From Flexifilum sp963727545 (lineage in GTDB: Bacteria; Chloroflexota; Anaerolineae; Aggregatilineales; Phototrophicaceae), in NCBI GenBank assembly GCA_963727545.1, contig CAVSGS010000010.1, positions 62,001 through 126,000 on the forward strand: 64,000 bases of DNA. The letters run 5' to 3'. Positions 1 through 9,612 of the stretch are shown here, one piece after another (the stretch's first letter is position 1; each line of letters begins with the position of its first letter). Position numbers and translations under genes: made by a program. Under the pieces are notes generated by a model. It was not told the origin of the DNA. It did no database searches and saw only the letters and a program-made list of their open reading frames with translations.

Positions 1-100
1 TATGCGCGCCGCGCATCATCACGCCTTCGATCACCGCCTGACCGCCATACGAAAACTGCGGCGGTGCCGCCGCACCCGGTACTGCTTTCGCTTCTGCCAT
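1..100 (-). CDS. DUF1385 / YqhQ-like membrane protein, N-terminal fragment
   Basis: Only the first 33 codons lie in the window; the gene runs off the left edge. After a short Ala/Pro-rich lead it reads YGGQAVIEGVMMRG, the hallmark N-terminal motif of the DUF1385/YqhQ family of multi-pass membrane proteins, whose function is unknown. The ATG at 98-100 is preceded by an AGGAG ribosome-binding site about 10 nt upstream. It starts 14 nt after the stop of the glycoside-hydrolase-like gene, so it is probably the third gene of the recJ operon. The identity rests on the motif alone but is convincing. Confidence 0.75.
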   Translation of the reverse strand, partial: MAEAKAVPGAAAPPQFSYGGQAVIEGVMMRGAH

Positions 101-114
101 CGACCAGCTACTCC

Positions 115-1635
115 TCATTCAAACGCGAGCGGGTTGATCCCCGTCGCTGTTATTTCCTCGACCGTTGCCGCGCCCGTTGGCTGAATCAGCAGCGACACTA
201 ATCCACCGACCGGACAGCCGTCGACCGCGTTACAATCCGCGCCCGGCAGCGCCAACGTGTATCTATCGTTGAGCGGTCGCAATGTCATCATCTTACCATA
301 TTGGTCGCTAAACTGCGCCTGATTCGCCGTCGCCGCAATCTCGACTTGAGCGGGCTGTGCGGTCCGCGACCAAACGACGTACACGTCTTGACCATCATCG
401 CGCCGCAGCCGCACGATGTCCGCCGTTGGCGTCTGCGCCAGCAGCGCCGAGCGAACGCCGTTCATTTGCCGGATGACCATCGCCCACGTGTCGAACGCCG
501 GTCGGCGCGATCCATCCGCCCGCAGCAGCCCAAACAACTCGGCGCCCGGCGGCAGCGACCAGTCGTAGAACTTGTAAACACCGATGTGATCCGCGCCCGC
601 CGCCAAGCCGAGCGCCGCCGCCTGCGCCAAAAACGAACCCTGCTGATCCAGCGTGATCTGCCACGTCGGACGCTCAACCCGCCATTCTGGATCAAGGTTG
701 GGCGAGGCGTTCGTCTCGTCGATCCAGATGTGCTTGTCAGACAGTCCGTACTTGTCCAGCACCGCCTGCATCTCGCGCGTGATGGTGTAGACGGTATCGG
801 CGCGGAAGTAGATGTGCAGCGTCAGCACATCGAAATAATACCCGTTTGCAGCCGCATCGGGGTCGCTGGCGATCAGTTCCAGCAGCCGATCGACGTACAG
901 CCGCCGGTGTGCGTTGACGTCGTGCCAGTAGGTCGTCCCGGCGAGGTGGATGATCGCGTCGGGGTTGCCCTCGTGCGCCGCCAAATACGCCACCTTGAGC
1001 AGCCGCGCGTAATCTTCCAGCGATCCTTCGAATTCGTAGCCATACGTATCGCTGCTGATGTCCGGCTCGTTCCAGATCACGAAGCGGCGCACGCCGCGCT
1101 CGGCGTAGTAACTCGCCGCTTTGCGGATGAAGTTCGCCCACAGGTTGCCGGGATCATCCACCGGCAGATACAAGCCGCGCGGGACGCCCGCGCCGGGGAT
1201 GCCGTCGGTCGCCCACGCGGGCGTATGCTTGACCACCGCCACCACTTCGCGGTTGCAGGCGCGCGCCGCCGCCAGCCAGCGATCATCCACGTTGAGCGTG
1301 TACCAATCGTCGGGACCGTTCGGCTGATGCTGCGACCAGTCAAAGATGATCCGCTCCCAGCCGGCACCAAGTTCACAGACAGCATCCGGCAGCCAGAACC
1401 CCTCGACCACGCCGAACACGTTCGTGTCAGCAGGCGCGGTCGGCGTCTCCGTCGCGTCCTGTGCCCGCACGCTCGTTATGCCGATCAGAAGGCAGCAGAG
1501 GATCACGAGTGTCACGTAGGCGTTTGTAGGGGCGCACAGCCGTGCGCCCCTACGTATGGCAACTAATAACCTAATGGCGCGTTTTTTCCCCCGCTCCATG
1601 CAAGGGAGCGAGGGTCGGGGGGTGAGGTCAAGCAT
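115..1635 (-). CDS. secreted glycoside-hydrolase-like protein (clan GH-A fold)
   Basis: A predicted secreted protein with a TIM-barrel glycosidase look. WNEPD fits the acid/base Asn-Glu-Pro motif of clan GH-A, and the later IWIDETN fits the nucleophile Glu; substrate unknown. The last ~100 residues look like the C-terminal beta domain common in such enzymes. The ATG at 1635 overlaps the recJ stop (TAATG), with a GGGGA/AAGGAG purine stretch just upstream, which suggests translational coupling. The first ~40 residues from that start are encoded by two intergenic repeats (1583-1628 and 1526-1553). The hydrophobic signal segment, ending SVRA before QD, comes after them, so a GTG at 1515 or an ATG at 1599 are alternative starts. 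The family call is fairly sure; the start is not. Confidence 0.7.
   Translation of the reverse strand: MLDLTPRPSLPCMERGKKRAIRLLVAIRRGARLCAPTNAYVTLVILCCLLIGITSVRAQDATETPTAPADTNVFGVVEGFWLPDAVCELGAGWERIIFDWSQHQPNGPDDWYTLNVDDRWLAAARACNREVVAVVKHTPAWATDGIPGAGVPRGLYLPVDDPGNLWANFIRKAASYYAERGVRRFVIWNEPDISSDTYGYEFEGSLEDYARLLKVAYLAAHEGNPDAIIHLAGTTYWHDVNAHRRLYVDRLLELIASDPDAAANGYYFDVLTLHIYFRADTVYTITREMQAVLDKYGLSDKHIWIDETNASPNLDPEWRVERPTWQITLDQQGSFLAQAAALGLAAGADHIGVYKFYDWSLPPGAELFGLLRADGSRRPAFDTWAMVIRQMNGVRSALLAQTPTADIVRLRRDDGQDVYVVWSRTAQPAQVEIAATANQAQFSDQYGKMMTLRPLNDRYTLALPGADCNAVDGCPVGGLVSLLIQPTGAATVEEITATGINPLAFE
1526..1553. repeat. palindromic GTAGGGGC...GCCCCTAC repeat (copy 1)
   Basis: A 28-bp element with a perfect 12-bp inverted repeat (GTAGGGGCGCAC and its complement) around AGCC. 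It lies inside the 5' part of the glycoside-hydrolase reading frame. Related copies with different centres are at 6027, 6116, 21656 and 60412. Confidence 0.8.
1583..1628. repeat. GGGGTGAGG-type intergenic repeat (partial copy)
   Basis: A C-rich/G-rich stretch with an internal CGCTCC/GGAGCG hairpin, ending in GGGGGGTGAGG. This is the same terminus as the element at 56421-56519 and the complement of that at 49420. It overlaps the first codons of the glycoside-hydrolase gene if translation starts at 1635. Confidence 0.6.
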
Positions 1636-3368
1636 TACTCCTTCCCCAACTCGCGCAAATCCAGCACGTTCATCTGCTCGTTGCGATTGCCGTTCCACTC
1701 GTTGATCTCCAACTGGTAGGCGACGTCGACGTAGCGCGGCATCTGACTCGCCCACTCGCCCATGCCGAAGCCAATCGCATCGATCGGCGCGCCACCCCGC
1801 CGCGACAGCCGCAGCTTAAGGTGATTATCGTCGCGCCCGACCGTGCGGTAATCGTAGACGCGCAGGTTGCGCGTGACGAATACCGGTGCCGGGTTCTCGT
1901 GACCGGTCGGTTCCAGCGCTTGCAATTCTGCCGCAAGTTCGAGATTAACGTATGCAGCATCGAGTTCCATGTCAATTTCGAGCGTCGGCACAAGCTCCTG
2001 CCCGTCGAGCTGCACCCGCGCGATCTCGATCAGCTTTTCGCGCAGTGCCGGGACATTCTCGTTAAGCACCGTAAAGCCCGCCGCCGCCGCGTGACCGCCG
2101 TGCCGCACCAGCAGCGCGGCGCACTCATCCAGCGCCCGGGTAATGTCAAACTGCGGGATACTCCGACACGACGCCCGGCTTTCCAGATCGCCTTCTTCCA
2201 TGACGACGGTCGGGCGATAAAATTCTTCGGTCAGCCGCCCCGCCACCAAGCCGACGATCCCCGGCTTGAAGTGGCGATCCGAGGCGAAGATCAGCGGGAT
2301 GCCGTCGCTCTCGCCAAGCTGCTCGCGCACCAGTTCTTGCGCCGCCCGCGTGAGTTCCTGTCGCTGCGTGTTGAGTCCTTGAAGCTGCACCGCGAGGTCG
2401 TCGGCTTTCGATTCGTCCAGCGTCGAGAGCAGGTCGTAAGCGATCATGGCGCTTTCCAGCCGTCCCGCCGCATTGATGCGCGGACCAATCCCGTAACCGA
2501 TGTTCTGCGCCGCCACGCTGCCGATCTTCAGCGACGCGACGTTCATCAGCGCGCGCAAACCGGGGCGCTGCGCCCGGTTGATCACGTCCAGCCCGCGCCG
2601 CACCAACGCGCGATTCTCACGACGGTTCATCGGCGCAAGGTCAGCGACCGTCCCAATCGCCACCAGATCGAGCAAATCCTCGACGTTGAAGGGCGGTGTG
2701 CTGCCGCTTTTTCCGCTGCGCGCCTCGATCGTGAACAGCGCCTCAGCGATCCGGTAGGCGACTCCGACTCCGGCGAGCATCGTCTCGCTGTAGTTGCAAT
2801 CGACCATCTTCGGGTTGATTACGGCGTAGGCATCCGGAATTTCGGGACCAAGCGAGTGATGGTCGGTGACGATGATGTCCAGCCCGTAGGCTTTGCCATC
2901 TTCCACGTCCCGCACCGCCCGAATCCCGCAGTCTACCGTGATCACCAGCTTAACGCCGCGCCGCGCCAATTTGAGCAGCGCCTCGCTGTTCAAGCCGTAG
3001 CCCTCGTCCACCCGATGCGGAATGTAGGGATGCGCGTTCGCGCCCAGCGCTCGCAGCGCTTGAATCAGCAGCACCGTCGAGGTCACGCCGTCGGCGTCGA
3101 AGTCGCCGTAGACGCAGATCAACTCCTTGCGCTTGATCGCCATGCGAATCCGCGCCAGCCCTTTATCAATCGACGGTTTCTTACCCGGCAGCGTGAGCAG
3201 ACTCCCCATCGTCGGATCATCGGCGTTGAGGAAATCGTAGGCTTGATCGGGATCCGTTAAACCGCGATTGTAGAGGATCTGCGCCAGCATCGGACTCATT
3301 TCACGGTAACGGCGTAAATGATCGGCAGGAGCGGGGGGAGCGGTGAACCAGTGTTTTAAAGGTGGCAT
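1635..3368 (-). CDS. recJ: single-stranded-DNA-specific exonuclease RecJ
   Basis: RecJ degrades single-stranded DNA 5' to 3' in recombination and mismatch repair. DHH-family motifs are clear: GDFDADG at residues 88-94, VDCG near 146, TDHH with the DHH triad at about 169-171, and a DHHA1 GGHAAAAGF motif near residue 420. About 577 residues is normal for a RecJ core. I chose the ATG at 3368 (MPPLKHW) because the seven codons upstream are unlike the family; the alternative ATG is at 3389. It is divergent from fmt and is the first gene of an operon whose next gene begins on its stop codon. Confidence 0.93.
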   Translation of the reverse strand: MPPLKHWFTAPPAPADHLRRYREMSPMLAQILYNRGLTDPDQAYDFLNADDPTMGSLLTLPGKKPSIDKGLARIRMAIKRKELICVYGDFDADGVTSTVLLIQALRALGANAHPYIPHRVDEGYGLNSEALLKLARRGVKLVITVDCGIRAVRDVEDGKAYGLDIIVTDHHSLGPEIPDAYAVINPKMVDCNYSETMLAGVGVAYRIAEALFTIEARSGKSGSTPPFNVEDLLDLVAIGTVADLAPMNRRENRALVRRGLDVINRAQRPGLRALMNVASLKIGSVAAQNIGYGIGPRINAAGRLESAMIAYDLLSTLDESKADDLAVQLQGLNTQRQELTRAAQELVREQLGESDGIPLIFASDRHFKPGIVGLVAGRLTEEFYRPTVVMEEGDLESRASCRSIPQFDITRALDECAALLVRHGGHAAAAGFTVLNENVPALREKLIEIARVQLDGQELVPTLEIDMELDAAYVNLELAAELQALEPTGHENPAPVFVTRNLRVYDYRTVGRDDNHLKLRLSRRGGAPIDAIGFGMGEWASQMPRYVDVAYQLEINEWNGNRNEQMNVLDLRELGKE

Positions 3369-3534
3369 TGTTCCATCATGGGCGCACAAACATTTTAACT
3401 CAGTTTAACAGTCTAACCCCAACTCCGCCATACGCGGTAAAATGAGGGAGCAGTTAACGCTTAGCTTTTGGCTTTTCGCTAAATGCTCACCGCTAATTGC
3501 CAATCGTTTCCCGTCTAATTGCAAGGACTCGTTC

Positions 3535-4482
3535 TTGACTCAGCACTCAGCACCCGGTACCCGGTACTCTGTTGTTTTTATGGGCACGCCCGATTTCGCC
3601 GTCCCTGCCCTTCAGCGCTTGATCGCCCACTACGACGTGCTCGGCGTGGTCACGCAGCCCGACCGTCCCGCTGGACGCAGCCGCAAGCTGCAGATGTCGC
3701 CGGTCAAGCAGGTCGCGCTGGCGGCAGAGATTCCGGTCTTTCAGCCGGAAAAACTGCGCCGCCCCGAAGCGATTGAGGAACTCCAGCAGTGGCAGCCCGA
3801 CTTCTACGTCGTCGCCGCCTTCGGGCAAATTTTGACCCAAGCGGTGCTCGACATTCCGCCGCACGGATCGATCAACATTCACGCCTCGCTGCTCCCGCGC
3901 TGGCGCGGCGCGGCTCCGATTCAAGCCGTGATCCGCGCGGGCGATGCCGAAACCGGCATCACCATCATGCGGATGGACGCCGGAATTGATACCGGACCGA
4001 TCCTCAGCCAGCGGGCGATCGCGATCGCGCCCGACGAGACCGGGCAGTCGCTCCACGACAAGCTGGCAGACCTCGGCGGCGACCTGCTGATCGAGACGCT
4101 GCCGGGGTATCTCAGCGGCGACCTGCTGCCCCAGCCGCAGGACGACAGCCTGATGACGCTCGCGCCGCGCATCAAGAAAGAAGAGGGGCACATCGACTGG
4201 ACGCAGCCCGCCGCGCAGATCGAGCGGACGGTGCGCGCCTTCACCCCGTGGCCCGGCACCTTCGCCCACTGGGGCGATCAGCAGTTGAAAATTCTCGCCG
4301 GACACGTCAGCGCTGGGCACGCCGAGCCGGGTCAGGTCGTCGCCTCCGGCGATCTCGCGGCGATTGGCACCGGTGACGGCTTATTCGTCCCCGACCGGCT
4401 TCAACTCGAAGGGCGCAAGCCGGTGCTGTTGGTCGAATTTCTGCGTGGTTATCCGCAGTTCGTCGGCGTGCAGTTGAGCTAA
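3535..4482 (+). CDS. fmt: methionyl-tRNA formyltransferase
   Basis: Transfers a formyl group to initiator Met-tRNA. VVFMGTPDFAVPAL is the first strand and loop of the formyltransferase fold, LLPRWRGAAPIQ the active-site signature, and DAGIDTGPIL follows; a C-terminal OB domain completes about 315 residues. The in-frame ATG at 3580 lies inside the conserved first strand and would delete it. A TTG at 3535 has AAGGA ending 7 nt upstream and restores the strand, so I take TTG as the start. The first codons then cover a CTCAGCACTCAG-type intergenic repeat, giving a non-family lead (TQHSAPGTRY). A strong terminator follows. Confidence 0.9.
   Translation: MTQHSAPGTRYSVVFMGTPDFAVPALQRLIAHYDVLGVVTQPDRPAGRSRKLQMSPVKQVALAAEIPVFQPEKLRRPEAIEELQQWQPDFYVVAAFGQILTQAVLDIPPHGSINIHASLLPRWRGAAPIQAVIRAGDAETGITIMRMDAGIDTGPILSQRAIAIAPDETGQSLHDKLADLGGDLLIETLPGYLSGDLLPQPQDDSLMTLAPRIKKEEGHIDWTQPAAQIERTVRAFTPWPGTFAHWGDQQLKILAGHVSAGHAEPGQVVASGDLAAIGTGDGLFVPDRLQLEGRKPVLLVEFLRGYPQFVGVQLS
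3540..3570. repeat. CTCAGTACTCAGTACTCGGTACT-type repeat (copy 1)
   Basis: A tandem CTCAGCA/CCCGGTA pattern related to stretches at 47684-47713, 48487-48511 and 58051-58082. This copy lies inside the 5' end of fmt if translation starts at TTG 3535. Confidence 0.7.
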
Positions 4483-4503
4483 CCCGCTTCACTCATAATC
4501 CAG

Positions 4504-4536
4504 CAGGGTGAAGCGCACGATTCACCCTGTTTTTTT
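4504..4536 (+). terminator. rho-independent terminator after fmt
   Basis: A perfect 9-bp stem (CAGGGTGAA / TTCACCCTG), 8-nt loop and seven T residues, starting 22 nt after the fmt stop. Confidence 0.93.
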
Positions 4537-4573
4537 GCCCTTTGCCGATTAACATACAGGGGAAAGTCAATGC

Positions 4574-4599
4574 CACTCGCCCAACGCGAGTGTTTTTTT
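4574..4599 (+). terminator. second rho-independent terminator
   Basis: A perfect 7-bp stem (CACTCGC / GCGAGTG), 5-nt loop and seven T residues, 37 nt beyond the first terminator. It probably backs up the first; only about 35 nt separate them, so no gene fits between. Confidence 0.85.
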
Positions 4600-4655
4600 G
4601 CTGAAAAACCGACCGCTTAAAGCTATTTGCTATAAGCTTATTAAAGTGCCAACCA

Positions 4656-5735
4656 ATGAAAGTTAAATCCATGCGTTACACTGCCGAAACGCGCGTTTTG
4701 CGCGTTAATGCTGCTGATCCGGCAGCCGAGACGATTGCCGCCGCCGCCGAAGTGCTGCGCGCGGGCGGATTGGTCGCCTTCCCCACCGAAACGGTCTACG
4801 GCTTGGGCGCGAACGCCACTGACGCGGAAGCGGTCGCCCGCATCTACAGCGCCAAAGAACGCCCCGCCAATGATCCGCTGATCGTTCACCTCGCCGCGGT
4901 CGATCAACTGGCGTCGGTCGCGGTCGATATTCCTGACATCGCCTACGAATTAACCGAACTGATGCCGGGACCGCTGACATTGATCCTCAAGCGCCATGCC
5001 GACATCCCGCCAATTGTGTCCAACAACTTGGCGACCGTCGGCGTGCGCGTGCCGAGTCACCCGGTCGCTCACGCGCTGATCGCGGCGGCAGGCGTGCCGG
5101 TCGCCGCACCGAGCGCCAACCGCTTCAGCCGACCGAGCGCCACCACCGCCGAGCACGTCCTTGAAGACCTGCGCGGTCACGTTGACGTCGTCCTCGACGG
5201 CGGCGCGACCCCCTTCGGCATCGAATCGACCATCGTCGACGTGACCAGCGATCCGCCGCGCATCCTGCGCTACGGCGCGCTGGAGCCGGAGACGTTCGCC
5301 GCGCTCGGCTTCGCTACCGACGACCATCTCAGCCAATCTGAAAACGGTGCCAAACCCGCCCCCGGCATGATGCTCAAGCACTATTCGCCGCGCGCCAAGC
5401 TGCTCTTTTACGGCGACGACTCGCCAATTGAAGCTATCCTTGAGCAGATGCAAACCGACGCCCGCATCTTCGCCCAGACCGGCTTCAAAGTCGGCATCCT
5501 TGCCCCGGACGCGGATCAGCCTTACTTCGGCGATCTGCCGGTCAAGGTCTACCCCTTGGGCGAAACGATGGCGGAGATCGCCGCGCGGCTGTTCGCCGGA
5601 ATGCGCGCGCTCGATGCCGAAGACGTGCAGGTCATTCTGGCGCGTGGCTACCCCCGCACCGGGATCGGCGCGGCGCTCTGGGAGCGGCTGCTCCGCGCCG
5701 CCGAAGGCGAAATCGTCCACGTCAGGAAATCGTAG
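4656..5735 (+). CDS. L-threonylcarbamoyladenylate synthase (Sua5/YrdC type)
   Basis: Makes threonylcarbamoyl-AMP from Thr, bicarbonate and ATP for the t6A37 modification of ANN-decoding tRNAs. Residues ~15-205 are the YrdC domain: PTETVYGLGANA, SAKERPANDPLIVH (substrate-binding Lys/Arg) and APSANRFSRPSAT. The rest, to residue 359, is the extra C-terminal domain that separates Sua5 from short TsaC/YrdC proteins. Start at ATG 4656 or, five codons later, 4671; neither has a clear ribosome-binding site. TGCTATAAG around 4630 could be an extended -10. It stands alone between the fmt terminators and the gene-free region at 5736. Confidence 0.92.
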   Translation: MKVKSMRYTAETRVLRVNAADPAAETIAAAAEVLRAGGLVAFPTETVYGLGANATDAEAVARIYSAKERPANDPLIVHLAAVDQLASVAVDIPDIAYELTELMPGPLTLILKRHADIPPIVSNNLATVGVRVPSHPVAHALIAAAGVPVAAPSANRFSRPSATTAEHVLEDLRGHVDVVLDGGATPFGIESTIVDVTSDPPRILRYGALEPETFAALGFATDDHLSQSENGAKPAPGMMLKHYSPRAKLLFYGDDSPIEAILEQMQTDARIFAQTGFKVGILAPDADQPYFGDLPVKVYPLGETMAEIAARLFAGMRALDAEDVQVILARGYPRTGIGAALWERLLRAAEGEIVHVRKS

Positions 5736-5773
5736 CGCCGCCGCCCGAACTCGTCGATGGCACGAGAGCGCGA

Positions 5774-5950
5774 GGGGAAACGCAATCATTTTTGCGCACC
5801 GTTTCCCTGTGCTGATCCTCATCGCATCCGATTCACCATTGGTCTCCCGCGTTTCCTCGCAGCGTGCTTCGACCATCCCCCAGCGCAACACAGCATCCAA
5901 TGGCGTCTCGATGACGGACACAACTCAGCGAGAAAATAAGTATCACGCTT
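5774..5950 (-). ncRNA. candidate structured non-coding RNA (class unknown)
   Basis: This lies in a 419-bp stretch (5736-6154) with no convincing gene. A consensus minus-strand promoter (5957-5985) would start transcription near 5950. The RNA can fold into a long rod: 5834-5842 with 5897-5905 (9 bp), 5819-5824 with 5909-5914, 5816-5818 with 5916-5918, 5808-5811 with 5919-5922, and a closing stem 5786-5792/5795-5797 with 5933-5939/5928-5930. Two pairs are G-U on the minus strand but A-C mismatches on the plus strand, supporting minus-strand transcription. A competing 3' hairpin pairs 5775-5782 with 5800-5807. No T-tract terminator is seen. The size and rod shape recall 6S RNA, but I recognise no 6S sequence signature. 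Confidence 0.45.
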
Positions 5951-5956
5951 ATCCCT

Positions 5957-5985
5957 ATCATAGAACAAGTATTCTAAATGTCAAT
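5957..5985 (-). promoter_or_regulatory. sigma70-type promoter firing into the candidate ncRNA
   Basis: On the minus strand: TTGACA (5985-5980), 17-nt spacer, TATGAT (5962-5957). It points away from mdh and into the gene-free, structured stretch 5774-5950, not towards any sense-oriented protein gene. Confidence 0.7.
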
Positions 5986-6026
5986 TGACGTGCGGAGAAG
6001 GATTGCAAAAATGAGTGAGGCTTGAT

Positions 6027-6051
6027 TAGGCGCACAGCCGTGCGCCCCTAC
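6027..6051. repeat. palindromic GTAGGGGC...GCCCCTAC repeat (copy 2, degenerate left arm)
   Basis: TAGGCGCAC-AGCC-GTGCGCCCCTA: same core and loop as copy 1 but with two G residues missing from the left arm. It lies in the gene-free region downstream of mdh. Confidence 0.7.
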
Positions 6052-6115
6052 ATTGCGACTCATGAAGTTGGACAATCCCGCGAGGAATAGGCGGGAATCG
6101 CCGTGAGGGGTTGGT

Positions 6116-6139
6116 AGGGGCGCAGCGGGCTGCGCCCCT
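6116..6139. repeat. palindromic GTAGGGGC...GCCCCTAC repeat (copy 3)
   Basis: A perfect 10-bp stem AGGGGCGCAG / CTGCGCCCCT with a CGGG loop, 16 nt past the mdh stop. It would form a hairpin at the 3' end of the mdh mRNA but has no T-tract. Confidence 0.8.
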
Positions 6140-6154
6140 GAGAGCTATTGGTCT

Positions 6155-7099
6155 TTAGTACCCCAGCACGCCCACGACCGACTGAACCGCCTGCGCGCTG
6201 ATGTCCAGCATCTTCTTTTCTTCGTCGTCGAGTTCCATCTCGATGATCCGCTCGACGCCGTTCTTGCCCAGCACCGCCGGGACGCCGACGTACAAGCCGT
6301 TATAGCCGTACTCGCCGTTGAGCAGCACCGCCGACGGGATCACGCGCTTCTGATCGCGCACAATCGCCTCGACCATCTCGACCGCGCCCGCCGCCGGAGC
6401 ATACCACGCGCTCACGCCGATCAAGCCGACGATCTCGCCGCCACCCTTGCGGGTGCGGGTGATGATTTCTTGCAGCTTGTCTTCTTCGATCAGTTCGCGC
6501 ACCGGAATGCCCGCGACCGACGTGTGACGCGGCAGCGGCACCATCTGGTCACCGTGACCGCCGAGCACAATCCCGTGAATGTCGCGCACGCTGACGCCGA
6601 TCGCTTCGGCGAGGAAGGCTTTGTAACGCGCCGTATCGAGCGCGCCCGCCTGCCCGATCACCCGGTTCGCCGGGAAACCGCTCTCGTTCAGCGCCACGTG
6701 GCACATCGCGTCCAGCGGGTTCGAGACGATGATCAGGATCGCGTTGGGCGAGTACTTGGCGACCTGCTTGGCAACGTCGCCGACGATCTTCTGATTGGTC
6801 TTGACCAGTTCGTCGCGGCTGGGGAACTGCCCGGTCACCGGGTCCTTCTTGCGCGGCACGCCCGCCGTGATGATGACCACGTCCGAATCGGCGGAGAGCG
6901 CGTAGTCGCTGCCGCCGGTGATGCTCAGGTCGAACTTCATGACCGGGGCGGCTTCGGTCAGGTCGAGCGCCTTACCCTTCGCCACGCCGTCGAGAATGTC
7001 GATCAGCACCACGTCCGCAAGTTCGTGACTGGCGATCCAATGCGCGCAGGTTGCGCCAACGTTACCGGCACCGACTACTGTTACTTTGCTTCGAGCCAT
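6155..7099 (-). CDS. mdh: malate dehydrogenase (LDH-like, NAD-dependent)
   Basis: Interconverts malate and oxaloacetate with NAD in the TCA cycle. The 314-residue protein has the Rossmann motif GAGNVG, an Asp in LIDILDG that favours NAD, the active-site loop AGVPRKKDP with the Arg typical of malate rather than lactate dehydrogenase, ALDTARY, and the catalytic His in GGHGDQM. This is the LDH-like tetrameric MDH type known from Chloroflexus. The ATG at 7099 has a GGAG about 10 nt upstream. With pckA on the same strand it forms a malate-oxaloacetate-PEP cluster. Confidence 0.95.
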   Translation of the reverse strand: MARSKVTVVGAGNVGATCAHWIASHELADVVLIDILDGVAKGKALDLTEAAPVMKFDLSITGGSDYALSADSDVVIITAGVPRKKDPVTGQFPSRDELVKTNQKIVGDVAKQVAKYSPNAILIIVSNPLDAMCHVALNESGFPANRVIGQAGALDTARYKAFLAEAIGVSVRDIHGIVLGGHGDQMVPLPRHTSVAGIPVRELIEEDKLQEIITRTRKGGGEIVGLIGVSAWYAPAAGAVEMVEAIVRDQKRVIPSAVLLNGEYGYNGLYVGVPAVLGKNGVERIIEMELDDEEKKMLDISAQAVQSVVGVLGY

Positions 7100-7185
7100 A
7101 ATTTTTTACTCCATTGTCGTCAGAATCTGAGTTGCTCTAGGATAACACCGCCCGCGCCGCGCGAAAACGGTTATTCAGCAATCAC

Positions 7186-7759
7186 TTACAAATTGGACTG
7201 GTATTCCCGGCGCAGCAGACCATACTGCTTGAGGCTGACAAAGCGTCCGCGCTCAAACTCACGCTCGCGCCAGATGCCTTCCAGCGTGAAGCCGACCTTT
7301 TCCAGAACGCGCGCCGAAGCGACGTTTTCGACGTCACAATCCGCCTGAATGCGATGCAAGTCAAGGTTCTCGAAGCACCAGCGCACCAGCGTATGGGTCG
7401 GCTTCGGTGATATACCCCTTGCCCCACTCCGTCGGCATGAGATCGTAACCGATGTCGCAGCGACGCTGCTGTGGCATCAGGAAGTGAAAGCCACAGGTGC
7501 CGATTAGCGTATCGTCATCGCGCCGGGTGATTGCCCAACGCGCCGCTGCCCGCCGCTCGAACCAACCGTCTATCCAGTCGACCAGCCCGTGCGCCTGTTC
7601 CAGCGTATAGCAGGGTGGATCGTCGCTCATGTAGCGCAGAACGTCGGCATTCCCCAACAATCCCACCAGAGCAGCAGCGTCGTCATGCGTGATCCGACGC
7701 AAGCGCAAGCGCTCGGTTTGGAGGATGGGAAAGTAAGCGAAGTCGAACGGAACACTCAC
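7186..7759 (-). pseudogene. RimJ/RimL-type GNAT acetyltransferase, frameshifted
   Basis: Two frames together make one GNAT N-acetyltransferase. The first (7361-7759) carries LQTERLRLRRITHDDAAAL, then ACG-like GTCGFH and the acetyl-CoA loop EWGKGYITEA. The second (from about 7398 to 7186) continues VRWCFENLDLHRIQ and ASARVLEKVGFTLEG, the typical C-terminal half. Removing one base near 7398-7402 joins them, so there is one extra base, either a real mutation or a sequence error. The start is uncertain; GTG 7759 (VSVPFDFAYF) sits just before the conserved first strand. It lies between pckA and mdh on the same strand. Confidence 0.75.
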
Positions 7760-7862
7760 ACGGACTACTTTCGTACGGGTTGGCTCAGCGAGACCGCAAA
7801 AATAAGAGTACACCGCGCCTTGATTTCGATGCGGTGTACTCTCATCAGCATGCACCTAAAAC

Positions 7863-9479
<1,617 letters not shown>

Positions 9480-9538
9480 GGTAGCAGAAATCCCTTTCAT
9501 TCGTGTGCGGACGATTCCGCATCAAGACAATCACAGTG

Positions 9539-9559
9539 TAATCCGATCTGACAGGATTA
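9539..9559. promoter_or_regulatory. inverted repeat upstream of pckA (possible operator)
   Basis: TAATCC and GGATTA separated by 9 nt, in the 112-nt gap ahead of pckA. Its position fits an operator, but a 6-bp dyad can arise by chance and no regulator is known. Confidence 0.25.
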
Positions 9560-9612
9560 GCACCTGACGGGCGAGGGAGAAATGCTATGATGAATGTCAC
9601 GTCAAGGCAGAT

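Noticed and set aside
4570..4617. A 15-codon leader-peptide-like frame (MPLAQRECFF...) between the fmt terminators and sua5
   Set aside because: It is mostly the second terminator hairpin read as codons; there is no amino-acid biosynthesis gene downstream.
5774..5950. Assigning the candidate RNA as 6S, RNase P, tmRNA or SRP RNA
   Set aside because: Size and rod shape are suggestive of 6S only. None of the conserved sequence blocks of these classes could be found by eye.
5911..5988. A short plus-strand frame (MTDTTQRENK...) in the gap after sua5
   Set aside because: No ribosome-binding site, no homology recognised, and it overlaps the candidate RNA and its promoter on the other strand.
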